From Deuterostichococcus epilithicus (Eukaryota > Chlorophyta > Trebouxiophyceae > Prasiolales > Stichococcaceae): a stretch of 64,000 nt of DNA. A model generated the notes under the pieces. That model was given only the letters and a program-made list of their open reading frames with translations, did not search any database and was not told the DNA's origin. Shown here piece by piece: positions 1 to 12,305 of this stretch. The stretch lies in contig JAVTLE010000014.1 in assembly GCA_033439295.1 (NCBI GenBank), positions 3,906,001 through 3,970,000 on the forward strand, read 5' to 3'. Both the position numbers and the translations under genes were made by a program. The stretch's first letter is position 1. The number at the start of each line of letters is the position of its first letter.

Positions 1-1365
1 GGCGGCGGCATTGGCGGCCGCCAGCTGGGAGCCCGCCTCCTCCAGGCGCGCGTGCAGCTGCAGGATGGAGTCCGCCTGCGCAGCTGCCCGCGCCGCCAGC
101 GCCTGCGGCTTCAGGTCGGAGGCGCCTCCACGCGGGCGGCCAGGCGCGTGATCTCGGCGTCCTGCCGCCGCAGCGCCGCCTGCAAGGGCAAGAGGGCATG
201 ACGAGCATGATGATGGCAGCGATGAGCTGGACTGGTTTGCCACCAGACACGGCGGCAGCCTTGCCGCCCGAGGCGAATAGCCAGCAGGGAAAAGTATACA
301 ACCATGTACACTTCAAGGTCCAGGCCGTGAGCTGGCATTCACCTCGGCCTGGTTGACGTCCTCCCTCACGAGCTCAATGTCTGCCGTCCGGTCGAAAACA
401 ATCTTCTCCAGCTCTGCCACCCTGCGCACGTACAAGAGGACCAGGGTATACGGCAGTCGATGTCCGCCTTGCCACAATTGCTGGCTTCGAGCCGATGTGA
501 TGCTCGGTTCAGTCGACTTCATGTCAGCCAGAGTCACCTGCAGTCGATGGGGTCGCTGAGGACGTCAAACGTTGGCAGGCCATTCTGCAGCGGCGGCGGA
601 TGGCGCATTCCCTGCCCGGCTGTATGGCTCTTGACGCTGCTGCGGCCTGCACATAAGCGTCTGCGAATTCAGCTTGCGAGTCTTTCTGCGCACAAGCCAT
701 GCCGACACACACAATTGCAAAGCACGCAATACTGTACAGCTCTGCCGCAATGCCGGCAGGCGCGGCACTATCACGAATGCAGTTCACACCCGAGGCCTTG
801 TCGTCCAGACCCAGGCGGTGCAGCAGCTCGAATTTTCGCTGCTGCAGAGCATCGCGCCGTTGGGCTGCCGCCTTGTGCTGCGACACTGCATCTGAGACAC
901 GTTGCTCCAGGCCGGTGCAACCTGCTGCGTGGTGCGCTCGAAGAGGGGTTCGAGTTCATCGGCTGCGGCGATGTGCTGCGTGTGCAGGTGGTTGGTCTCC
1001 GTCGTCAGCCGCCGCGTCTCGCGAGTCAGCACCTCGACCTGCGGACAAGGCGGAATGCAGGTGTCTATCGCGACGGTTCCTTGTCAGCTTGGAGCATGTA
1101 CGGCATGCGGCACCGAGTTTGACTTCTTGCAGTGCTTTGGTACGTGTTGGCTCCCCGAAACCAGCCTGAAACACTTCCCCACCTTGTCCTGTGCAAGCTG
1201 CAGCTGGAGCGAGGTGGCTGCCTGTGCCTTGCGCAGGCCCTCTCCTGCCTGTGAAGCCTGGATCAGATCCGTCACAAGCCTTGAAACAAGAGTTTCATTC
1301 AAAAACAGGTTGTCGTGCCCGCCGTAGCCTAAAGCCTCAAGCTTGCGCTTGAGCAGCTCGCCCAT
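1..1365 (-). CDS. CEP135/Bld10-like centriolar coiled-coil protein, 5' part (cut by left edge)
   Basis: N-terminal part of a coiled-coil protein resembling CEP135/TSGA10/Bld10, which helps build the centriole cartwheel and basal body. The first exon (1365-1183) starts MGELLKRKLEALGYGG and continues with the pattern LVSRLVTDLIQASQ, which matches the conserved N-terminus of that family (a short domain ending in ...LEKLFSDLVHTTESLR in animals). Phase-compatible exons follow at 1038-788, 584-538, 421-343 and 179-1, all rich in heptad-like L/E/R/Q residues. The coding frame slips by one or two bases twice, around 905-935 and around 110-125, with no usable splice site there. I read these as assembly errors or as early decay, and I cannot tell which. 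The rest of the gene lies beyond the edge. The family call is from memory of the N-terminal pattern. Confidence 0.55.
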
Positions 1366-2333
1366 GTTGATTGTAGCATCCGCTTGGTGCGGCGCTACTC
1401 TGGAGCGGCATCTGCTGTGCTGCAGCGACCGACATCTGACGCAGGTCTGTCATTGTGCTGCACCCCCGAGCATGATGCACGCCGCAACCGCCCGCACTCC
1501 AGGTCCCACGGGGTCGTGATCACCCTCGACCCCTCCAAGCCTCAATGGCGCCAAACGCTTGACTGTGCTCTAGTTCCACTAGCGAAGAGTGATGAGGCGG
1601 GACTCTTGCCGCGTTACTCACGAGAGTCGCACATGATTTGCTCGCCACTGGCCAGGTGCTGGGCGGTCAGACACTACGCTGTACAATCATTGGAAGTGTA
1701 TCGGAGAGGCGGTAACACGCCTGCGGCAGCGCGCGCGGCGACAATTTTCTGGTTGCTGCATGTGCATCCAGCCTCGCTGGCCCAGGAGCGCTATGTGACA
1801 CGTGGCTGCAATCCGGCGTGCTTCAAGGGAGTCGATCTGATCAGCCGACCTGTCAGCCGTGGTATACGCTTCCCTCGGCACCCGTCCTTGCGCACCAGCC
1901 ACGTTACCGGACTCGTACTACACGCCCTGAACGCCCTCCTTCGCCACTGCTTGCGCCGCTCCGTTCTTGCATCCGACGCGTCGTTTCAATCTGATGTGCT
2001 GACTGCAGGCGCGCTGTTGGACAGCCAACGCGCGGCATCCTGGCTGCCATCCAGCTGGCAGGGTGCTGCCTGACGTTCAGACAGCCGTACAGCTCACTTG
2101 CGTCACAGACGTCCAAATAGCCTAGTCAGCTGCAAAGCAAACGGTGAAACCAGCGCCAGGTCCAGGCGGTATCGCGGCAGCAGCAGCCTGCATCTGCCGC
2201 CTGGGCACTGCCAGCAACGCCGCGGTTGCGCCGCTGGCGGCGCACTCAGCAGTCTAAGCATCAGCTTTGACAGCCGCTGATGCAGGCGCAGCAGGCACCC
2301 AGCCTCGTACAGCAGCCAGCGGCCCTCTGACCG
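1366..2333. other. Divergent upstream region between the CEP135-like gene and gene A
   Basis: About 970 bases between two genes that point away from each other, so both promoters and 5' UTRs should lie here. An open frame of 229 codons on the + strand (1384-2073) has no recognisable domain, is rich in Arg, Ser and His, and looks like a chance frame. Confidence 0.5.
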
Positions 2334-5300
2334 ATGGTAGGCCCTGCATGGGGCAGCGCACCGCTCAGCCTGCAGCATCAAATATCCGACGCATCCAGCT
2401 CGGCACCCACAGACACGCCCCGCGACACGCCCACAGCGCAGCTGCTGAGCACGGGCCCGCTGCGCACTTCCTCCGGCTGGGACGACGACGATGGCCCGCT
2501 GCCTGACCCACGGACCCGCACGCCCCGGTTTGGCTCTGGGGCCGCCAGATCGCGAGACGGCGGCGGCGGCAGCCCCAGCCGGCAGTCGCCGCTGNCGCGG
2601 CAGCCGTCGTGGCACCAGCGCGAGCTCGCGGCACAGCAGACCCGGCGCGAGGCACAACGTCAGCAGCGTGGGCAGGCAGCCGCGGCGCCACCGCCGCCGC
2701 GCCGCCAGTACAGCTCGCCGTTCCTCAACCTGCAGCGCATGGCGCGCAGCTGGCAGCCATTGGACCCGGAGACGGGCGGCGAGCGTGACGACCCGGGTCG
2801 CATGACACGGCGGGAGCCGGTGCGCCCGCCGGACGGCGTGAATGGCAGTACAAACGGCGGCAGGGAGATGAGCGAGATGGGCCGGCCGCCGGCGGATCTG
2901 CGGGGCCTGGACCGCATGCAGTCTTGCGGCATTGACGGCCCAAGTATCCGGCGTGTGAGCAGCAAGGTGAGATACGAGCAGCAGAATCGGTTCTTTGGAC
3001 CCAAGTCAAGTGCCATGTCTGCACTTGGCATCGAGCCCGACCCTCGATGGCAGCGTCTGAAAGTGCGGGGGCGCCATGCCCAGCCACCGAGCCACTACAC
3101 GTGTTGCCCGCCCTCTGCAGAATGGCAAAGTGCCCAGTCTTGACCAGATTCAGAGACGTGAGATGACGCGCTGGCCCTCGCCGCAGGGCTCCGTGGAGCT
3201 GGACGGCCGCGACAGTGGCTACAGCCGCCGTGCTTCACAGCTGGCGGCGGACGGCGACGCTGACATGGAGGCGGGGCGGACCAATCAGAAGGCCAGCAGC
3301 CTGCCGGGGCTGCTGGGGAATGCCCTCGGGCTGCGCATCCCCAACATCGGCGGCCCTGCCTACCAGTCGCCCTCGGGGCGGCACGCTGGGCCGCACATCT
3401 TCAAATGGGTGAGACGAGTGCAACTGATCGCGCGACTGCGGCGCCTTCCAGCGGAGCATGGCGGTCCTCGCGTGGCTGAGCACTGGGGAGCTGCAGACCA
3501 TGTGCCGAATGAAACGCAAATCGTTGCATCGTCCCACGATCATTCCCCAAGGGGCGCATGGGGCAGCGGCTGCAAGTTGGCATCGCCACCGTCTGAGCTG
3601 AGAGTTGGAGTTTGTGTGCCACCCTGCAGAACCAGAACCCGTTCGCCAGCTTCAGGGACGTGTGGCAGAGCCTGCCGCGCGTGGCGCGCGTGCTTCTAGT
3701 GTGGGTGCTGATCGAGGCAGTGCTCATCGTCATCTACGCCACCACCATCCTGGTCACGGGCACCTCCCAGCAGTTCGTGTTTCCGCTGCTGGTGCGCACC
3801 TGCACATGCTGCGCGAGACCCAGCTCCAATTTTTTCATCCCTGACAAGCACCGTCTGGTGTACGACTGACAACAGGCAGTCGACAGCACCCACGACGCAG
3901 GTTGCAGTCAAACTTCAACTTGCCTGCATGAAGAGCAGTCGACACTGGTCGGGCGTCGAAGTGTTGCTTGGTGCCTTGACGCTGCTGCTGCTACTGAGAC
4001 AGACTTTGCCTCCACTTTGCAGATCACGGGCGTCTTCCTGACATACCTGGTGTGGGACGCGGTGCTGCTGGAGAACACAACGCAGCTGTTTGCGAGCATG
4101 CTACTGGCGCTCGCGATTTCCGCCGCCCGAATCGTGTCCAACTCTGTGGGCAAGGAGGCTCTCACCTTCCGGGGGCAGGCGCTCGGCTGGTTCATCCTGC
4201 TCATGCACGCTATCACCATCGTGCGCCGCTCTCACCTGCTCCCCTGATCCTACGCTCTAGCTCGTGGCAGGCATAGACACCCCGACTCGCCGCCCCTGCA
4301 GTCATCCACAGGTTGCAGTGCGGCCTGGCTCTCGGCTCTCGGCTCTGCTGCAGCACCGCAGCCGGGGTCCTCTGTTCGCATTGCGTTCTCTGCAGCTTGC
4401 GCAAACCTTGCATTGCTGCACTTGACGCTGACCTCGATACTGTGTTCACGGCTGTTGTGGTGTGGACGGATGCTCCATGCGCATGCTTTAGGTCTTGGCG
4501 CTGCTGACGTGGCGGGACTTCGGATGGCGGCTGCACAGCCGGCTGGGGGTGGACTTCCGCCGCAAGGGTGCCACTGAGCGGCGCCACGTGTACTCCGCTC
4601 AGGCCACTTTCGTGACGCTTGTCAAGTTTGACGTCATGTGGGAGGTGCGCAAGGGGAAACGCTGGAGGAGCAGCAGCTCTGAACGGCCCTAAGGCCTGCA
4701 TCTGCCTGCTGAAACCTTGCTTTCCTTCCGCCTTTTCCTGCATGTAAGGCAATGCTGAGCTGTCTGTTAGTGGGCAGGTCAACCTCGGCTGTGTCAAGGC
4801 GAGCCTGCACCAATCCAGAAAGTCAGTCCAGAAGGCCAGTGTCTGCGCCCCTCTGCAGATCTCGCTAACGGCGGTGGCGGTCGCGCTGGCGAAGGCGCAC
4901 AGCAGCAACCTGCCGCAGGCGGAGCGCCTGCTGGCCATCAACCTCACGGGCCTGGGCACCAACATGATCATCGGCTGGGGCGCCTGGACCGTCGTCCGCC
5001 ACCGCACCTTCCGCACGTGCGGCCCCTCGCCTCCAGGCGGCCCTGGAAGTCTGGCCTGGGGCAGTTCCTGAGCACAGGGCGTGGGTATTCACAATGAATG
5101 CCAGGCGCCAGTACTGCCTCCTTGCCGACGCCTTCCCGTCAAGAGGGCAAGCGTAGCTGATTCTTTGGATTTTAAAACGGCTGCAAGCGTCCACGATTTG
5201 CATCGTTCTTTTGTCCATTGACACGGCTCCCTTACTGCGGCTCATTGCTCTCTGCTACCGCAGGCTGTGGCCGATTGTGGATGTGCTGATGCCCATCAGC

Positions 5301-8300
5301 TTCCTGCAGCCGGTGCTCACCTTTGCGCTGGTGTGGTCCAACGGCTGGGAGAAGTGGAACGCCGCCTACTGGGACAGCCTGGTGGTGTCGGCGCCCCTCC
5401 TCATCTTCAGCCGCGCCGCGGTGCGTCCATGTTGCTGCTGCCGGCCGCCTGCCCGTCTTGTTCGAAAATCACTCGCACCTCGTGCAGCCAAGACTTTGCA
5501 GTCGGCACCTGCCTAGCCGCGCAAACCTGCGCCTCTTGCACACCGTTCCTGCTCTTGCTTGGGCCGCGCTGTGCGCCGTCCACCCAGTGAACGGCTGGTG
5601 CTTGTCATGCAGCGTGGCTGATCGAGCCCGCTGCTTGCCCTGCGTTGAAGCCTGCGAACGTGTCTCAAGCGCCTGAGGATCCTGAGACTGCGAGCCCCCG
5701 CCTGCAGGTGTGGGCATGCATGCACTACATCCTCTGGCGCATCAAGAAGCTGGAGGGGCTGCAGGGCAGCGCCGATGATGACGACGACCTGCTGCGCCAC
5801 AATGCCCGTGAGCGCTGACTCCCCCTAGTCCAGGCTCTGACGGCCCAGACCAGCGCCTCAAAGGTGTCTGTAATTTTGTGGCAAGTGACCGCCGCAGTGA
5901 GCATCACACATGCTGCACATGGCTGAGGTGCAGCGCCGTCTAGCGTCAGCACTTGCTGCACGGCTCAGGTTCCACTTTTGGCAGCGAGCCAAGATCTTTG
6001 AATCTTTCGTTCAGGGTTGAGGGAAGCTCGGAGGACAGCGCACACACACCCAGAAGATTGGCAAGCCCAGAGCCTGACCATGTTCTGTCCGGATGCAGAT
6101 CTGCACGAGGAGCTGCTGCCGCTGCTGCGGGGCGCCTGGCTTGGCAAACCCAGCCAGGTGTCGCCCCGCAAGCGCTGCTTCTTCCAGCTGTCCCAGGACG
6201 GCTCGACACTGCGCTGGTGACCACCCTTCATGGAATGCTTTCAGTGCGAAACACATCGCCTGTCTCACTCGGAGCATCCGCAATGCGTGACGGCATTGAA
6301 CTCCTAGCATTACGGCTGCTCAGCAATGCGCTGCATACTGCGCGACCTCTCTGCAGCTTCTCCTGCGGCGGTCGTCCACATACTGGCAATGCCTTTGCCT
6401 GTACAGGTCGTGGAACAAGTTCATCCGGCTGTACTACGTGGATGAGATCGTGTGCAACGACACCGCGCTGACCATCACCATCACCATGACAGTGGACCGG
6501 GACCTCAAGCTGCTGTTTGCCGACCGCAAGATGTGCGCCGTCGGCGGTTCCTGTGACAGCTTCCAGCTGCAGCACCTGCGCAATGCCTGCGCCTCCCGCC
6601 CCCACCGCCCCCTCGTTCGCATTGCAGGCGACTGGCTTTGCATGAATCGGAACCATGGACCTGCCGTCATGTTTAAGTGTGCGAGCATGTAGAACCACCC
6701 TCAAGATGCGGACGGCCCTCATCACAACAGGCTGGGTGGCGTACGTCCCCCCTCCGGGCGCACGTGCCAAGCCAGCTTTCTCATGTGCATGACCACTCGA
6801 CAACAGGTTCCAGACGTGGACGGTGGGACTGGAGCGGGCGCTGAGCATGCTGATGGGCCCAGGCGGCGCCGGTCCCGACACCCCCGCCTCCCTCCTGCAC
6901 GGCGGCGGCGGTTCCGGCGGCATCATCCGCACAGAGTGCGCGCTTGGGAGAGTTCTTAGACGATTTATGGCGCCCTTGGGTTGCAAGCAACCCAGTGCTG
7001 CGCTTGTCCGATGGCTCCTCTTGCTGCTGTCTCCTGCTGACACGTTAATGCAATGCATGTCTTTGGCGACGCTTTGCGGTGCTGTGCGGCGGTGTGGCAA
7101 TGCGGGCGCAGTGTCGCAATTGGTTTTTTCAGCTTTTTGGATTGGGGACCACTTAGATCAGAGCTGTAAACCAAAGACCTTAAAGGCTGATGGCCACGCG
7201 ATCCACTGCAGGTCTGGCGGGGTGGCGACCCCCAGCGCGGCGCCGCGCGGCACGAAGTCGCGCCTGCTGCAGACGCTGGGCATCACGTTCACGCGGCAGG
7301 GCGGAAGCTCGGGCGGCGGCCCCCGGCGCAGCTCTGCCGGCGGTGGCGCCGCATCCGCAGGTGCTTTATACTGCCTCACAGCTTTTGCCTTGCTTCACGT
7401 CCGTGGGTGAAGCCAGGCTGCAGAGGCAGGTCTGCTTGAACGTGGTTGTTGCCCCTTTGCGACTGTCAGACAAACATCGGCACTTTACTCCCTGCCTTGT
7501 ATGCGCAGACGGCTCCAAACGCAGCCCCAGGGTGGACAACCGGTGGCAGTTTTGGAGCCGGCCCACAGCCGACGGCGGCACGCCACTCAGCCCCCGGACA
7601 GAGGTAGGGCGTGTCGCCAATGATCTGTGGCCGTCATTGATGGCTGGCTGGTGTCACAGAGGTAGCAGTCAAAAGTCTTGACTGCAGAGCCATGCCCATG
7701 TCTAAATGGCAAGCTCCCCAACACTGCTGCCACCTGCTCCCCTCTCCGCCCTTCAAAACCCATCCCCACTGATAGCGTGGGGCTGAAGCTGGCCGTGACT
7801 TTTGCCCAACCGCGCAGGTTCGGGTCGACCGGCTGCAGCGAGTGCGGCGCATGCAGATGGCGCACTACCTGGACGCGCTGCGGCGGGCGGTCGCGCCGCC
7901 GCCGCCTGACGTCGCGCCACCCTTCACAGAGACCGGTGCGCAGGGTGCACGACTCACGACCATGGGGCGCAGCCATCCAGGAGCCAGCGTTTTCTGTAGC
8001 TACAACTACTGGCGTCAGTGTGTCCCACCACCATGTTGACGCATCCGGCACTACACCCATGGCCAGAGGGCGATGTGATCAAGACTCCTGGTTTTGATGT
8101 GCAGCCCAAGCAGGAGGGACAACATAATCAAACAAGGAGCAGGGAAATCAGGCTCTCAAATCTAAGATGTGTTCTGTCAGGTGTGAAGTCGCCAGAGGCG
8201 GCAGCGGTGGAGGCGGCGCAGCTGGACGAGATCGCCGCGCTGGCGGATTCGGCGGCGCACGAGCCGCGGCCGGGGCGGCAGCAGCTGCGGCCTCCGTCCG

Positions 8301-11300
8301 GCCTCATGTCGTCAGGCGGCTCGCCACCGGCGGGCAGTCCGCCCAACCTGCGCAAGGTACAGGCGCTGGGCAAGCTGGAGGAGCAGCGCTGAGTGCGTGC
8401 GTCGCTGCACAGTGCAAGCCACAGACAGGCCGTCAGCTGTCTGCAGCCCTGGTGCATGAGAGTGCTTCGATGGCGTCGCGAAGCAGCTCGTGAGGCGCTT
8501 CGGCGGGTCGCAGCACGGGCTCACATCTCTGCGTGTGAACGGCGTGTCTCAGATCGCCAGCCTGCGGCGTCCGGAGCTGGAGACGCCCAGCATGGTGTGG
8601 GCGCGCATCCAGGCGGGCGCAGCAGCCGCTTCGCCGCAGCAGCCGCAGCAGCCGGCCAGCCCGGCAGCCGCGGCGCCGCCACTGTCCACCACAACGTCCT
8701 CTGTGTGGGCCCAGATCATGGCGGTGAGCGTGGGCAACAGCACACCCTGTCTGCCGTCGTCAAGTTCCCGCACCTGGCATGCTGGCAGCTGAGCAGCGGG
8801 CAGTCATGCACACCAGAGCAGCAGTGCATGGAGCGACCGGCGCTCACCAGGCAAACGTGGGAACGGTTTGTCATGATCTGCAGGGCAAGGCGGCGGCGTC
8901 GTCGGAGGGTGACGTGGTGGGGCACGACGACCAGGAGAATGTGGCGCCGCGGCCGGGCGGGCGGCTGGCAGCGACGCCAGTGCCCGAGGCGCGGCCGCTG
9001 GCGCCGGACGAGGCCCCCCTGGGGCGCTCCGTGACCGACATGTGGGCGCTGCTGCAGTCCGGCAAGCCTGTCGTGGAGGAGGTGTGCCCTGCCTCCGTGC
9101 AGTCTTGAGGATGCATCCTTCCGGCTTTGCCAGGCTGATTCCCGACCAACCCAAACAGAGGTGCTCGGTGTTTCCTCGCATCTCCAAAGCAGCATCGATC
9201 GTGTGTACGGTTGCGGTGTGGGGTGGGTTGCGCGTGGCTCAGGCAGCTGACCGTACACCTGCCAGACAAACATGACCTCGAAACGCCGTCAGAGTTGCCA
9301 ACGTGTACCTCACACGCCGTGCACTGGCGCCGCCCTCATCCCGCTCGACCACCCGTGCCATCCTCAGCCCCGCCTCGCCGAAGCCCTTGTGCCTGTTGCA
9401 GCGGCTCTGTCCCTTCCTCTTTGCAGGTGGCGCACCCGCCGCCGATTGCCACGCCGTCGGGCAGGGTGCACTTGTCATCGACGGACGGCGGGCCAACGGA
9501 GCGCAGCCCTGCGCCGAGCCCCACCGTCGACTCGGTGCTGCACTCCATCTGGGTGGACATCATCGACAAGGAGGAGCTGCGCTTTGGGCGGCGCCTCGGT
9601 GCGCCGTCTCAATGTTATTTGGGCATCTCCAGGAAGTATTTCTGCTGTGCGACGCCCCTTGCCCCTAGACCTGGCGGTGGCGCCGCCAAAAGCAACGCAC
9701 CTATTTTCTGCGCCCTGCATACCCTGGTGTGCACATCGTGTGTCGCGAGCGGTGCTTTGCATGGCTGCTCAGTACGCTCTGAGTCGCCTCAGCGCCCGTC
9801 CCAACCCGGGGCCTGGCTCTGCCCAACGCAGGCGCCGGCGCGCAGGGGGAGGTGTACGCGGCCTGGTGGCGCGGCAAGCCGGTAGCAGTCAAAAAGTTTG
9901 CGCGGGCAGCGGACGCGGTGCACGAGGTGCAGATGCACCTGTGCGCCGGGCAGCACACCAACATCGTGGAGCTGCGGGCGCTGTGCCAGAGCGACGCCGC
10001 GCTCTACATGGTCATGGTGCGGCGCTCTTGGCTGGCTGCAGTCCCCATAACGGCCAGAGCTCCTGCGCCGGCCTGCTGGCCCTGGACCGGAGTTTAACCG
10101 CCTCCACAAGGCAGCCCTGCCAATCAAGCCGTCATGTGCTGCACATCATACTCACCGCAGGGCAGCCTTTTCATCCCAACATGCTCAACGTCATCAGTGA
10201 CCGCACAACAGCATGAATGGGAGGACAGGCGCTGACGGCCCATGTTCCACCCTCGCAGGAGTTCTTCCCGCGCGGCACACTGGAGGTGATGCTGCACCAC
10301 ACAGCCAGCAAGCGGTGGGACACTGCCAAGCTGCTGCTCATCATCCGCTCCATCGCCAGCGGGCTGCAGTACCTGCACACGCGCTCGCCGCCCATCCTGC
10401 ACCGCGACATCAAGCCCGGCAACCTCTTTGTCGGCGTCAACCAGGCATGTTACCGGCCTGTCGCCAACACTCTTTGTGGTCACAGACACCCGCCTGTGGC
10501 ATTTTTGGGCTGTGCGGCAAGTATTGAACACGCAAGTGGTAACATGCATGCTTGTCGTAGACCCCTCCTTTGCGCTGAGAACAGCATCGGACTGACACTC
10601 TGTCCAGGCAGGCCGAGGCGCCGTCGCAGCTCGGACCCGCACTGCCTGCTGACTCGAGTCAACCTGGCCCATGTTGATGAATGGGTTAGTCAGCTCTGTT
10701 GCCGCCCCGCAGACCATCAAGCTGGGGGACTTTGGCATGTCTCGCTTTGTGGGGGCGGACAGCGTTGCCACCGTCACCGGGCGGCGCACCCTGGCCCGCA
10801 ACCTCACCGTCGACATCATCGGCACCGCGCAATACGCCTCCCCGGAAATGCTCAACGACGAGCTGCTGGTGCGCATTCTCTGACGCAGCAGGACGGGTGC
10901 AGATGCGTCATCGCCCCTGCATCACGTGGAAGCATTGAGGTTCAACTGAGGCTCGGCCAATGACCGACGGCCTCATACTCGCCGCGCTGGGCGACACACG
11001 CACAGCACACGTCAAAGCTGCCGTCTGCGCAAGCGTGCCTGCAGCGGCATCGTGCCCATTCTCTGCAAAGTCTGGTGCATGCTGCAATCAACCACTGAGC
11101 ATGCCGCCACGGGCTGCAGGAGGGGGTGCCGGAGGACGCCACAGGGCGGCGCCACCTGAAGATCGACGTGTACGCCTTCGGCGTGACGCTGTGGGAGATG
11201 CTCATGCGGCAGCGCCCCCACGGCGACCTGCACGCGTTCCAGATCCAGGTGCGCCCTTCTCTCAAGAATGTCCCGCTAGCTGTAAACCCCATCATGGTAA

Positions 11301-12263
11301 AATTGATTCTGCGGATCGTACTCTGCGATGCAGAATGGAAGTCTACTGTTGCAGGGTGAAAGTCTCCTATGCCTGATCGATTGCTGACAGGCAGCGTCGC
11401 TGACATGCACATGCCGCCAAACCAACAGCCTGTTTCCCCACGGCACAGGGCACTGCCTCTTTGTTTCTGCCGCTGCCTTCCCAGCCGGCCACAGCACACA
11501 GCACCAGCTGGTGCCTGCGCAAGTGTCCCGGTGTTCACAAGTCGTTGTGGCTGGTGGCGCAGGGCCTGGTGCTGCTGAACCTGGAGGAGCTGGTGGGGCC
11601 GCTATGTAGAGGCTCCCGTTGACCTGACGTCCAACATGTCCGCCGTCCGAAAGACGAGTACTATGTGGAATGTGTCCTCCGCAGGGCCTGGTGCTATTGA
11701 ACCCAGAGGAGCTGGTGCTGCCGCCGGTCAAGGTGCCGGACGACATGGCGGCGCACGAAAAGGCGGCCATCCGGTCGCTGGCGGACCTGGTCACGCAGTG
11801 CACCGCCTTTTCGCCGGATGCGCGGCCCTCCGTCGCCGAGATCCTGCAGGTGAGTGCCTCGCGCCGCGCGTGCTCGTCATCCCGGCACCTGAGCGGCACG
11901 CCGAGGCTGCGAGTAGAGCCTGAGCCTGTGGGCGCTTGAGTCAATGGCCGCTTCTGCCCCACTGACCCCTCTTCATCCTGCCTGCCACAGATGCTGGACG
12001 ATGTGTGGAGCAGCTTCGCCAACAACGCCGAGGCGCGCGCGGCGGAGACCGCCGCCAGCCGGCCGCCGGCGGCGCCCTCCGCTGGCGCCGGCATCGGCGC
12101 CGTCGGGGGGCTGCTGGGTCAGGCGCCGCCGCGCGGCGGCATGCGGGAACTGCTGCGGGGCCACAGTCGAAAAGGATCCTTCTCCCGCGCCGCGCCGCCC
12201 GACCTGGAGCGTGTCTCGGAGGTTTCGCACTCGCGGCAGGGCTCCTGGTCGCAGCCGCCCTGA
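2334..12263 (+). CDS. Gene A: multi-pass membrane protein fused to a PH-like domain and a TKL-type protein kinase
   Basis: About 1,500 residues in roughly 24 exons: 2334-3062, 3121-3408, 3630-3791, 4023-4220, 4492-4644, 4859-5016, 5264-5420, 5708-5807, 6099-6216, 6407-~6540, 6807-~6942, 7212-7360, 7509-7603, 7818-7935, 8181-8356, 8487-8723, 8884-9081, 9427-9598, 9832-10016, 10259-10444, 10713-10868, 11120-11248, 11685-11849, 11991-12263. Order: a polar Arg/Pro/Ser-rich N-terminus of about 340 residues; about eight hydrophobic helices (3650-5750); a PH-like domain (6099-6900, with RGAWLGKPS, KRCFFQLS and a closing helix TWTVGLERAL); a Ser/Pro/Ala-rich linker; and a kinase. Kinase landmarks are intact: GAGAQGEVYAA, VAVKKF, LHRDIKPGN, LGDFGMSRF, ASPEML and DVYAFGVTLWEML, the last typical of TKL/Raf-like kinases. 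Splice phases join the membrane, PH and kinase exons in one frame. The membrane part reminds me of a fungal/protist family catalogued as DUF7789 (from memory, unverified). Likely a membrane receptor kinase; ligand unknown. The start is the first ATG of the open exon. Confidence 0.72.
11559..11717 (+). repeat. Duplicated 5' end of a gene A kinase exon
   Basis: The acceptor and first codons of the exon at 11685 (gcag then ggcctggtgct..gaacc..gaggagctggtg, 11681-11717) are preceded by a close copy at 11559-11595, also behind a cag acceptor. The upstream copy would read GLVLLNLEELVG and then hit a stop. It is a pseudo-exon or an alternative exon that would end the kinase early. Confidence 0.75.
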
Positions 12264-12305
12264 GATGGCGCAGTGCCGCGCTCGCGGCACGGCTCCTGGT
12301 CGCAG
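12230..12305 (+). repeat. Direct repeat at the gene A C-terminus, second copy beyond the stop codon
   Basis: A 25-base unit at 12230-12254 recurs at 12281-12305 with one mismatch. The spacing of 51 bases keeps the frame, so past the TGA at 12261-12263 the same frame stays open and encodes SRHGSWSQ, echoing SRQGSWSQ before the stop and HSRKGSFS further upstream. The second copy is followed by gtgact, a possible donor. The annotated stop may therefore not be the true end. Confidence 0.7.

Noticed and set aside
1384-2073. 229-codon open frame on the plus strand
   Set aside because: No domain, composition like chance translation of GC-rich DNA, and it sits in the divergent upstream region of two genes.
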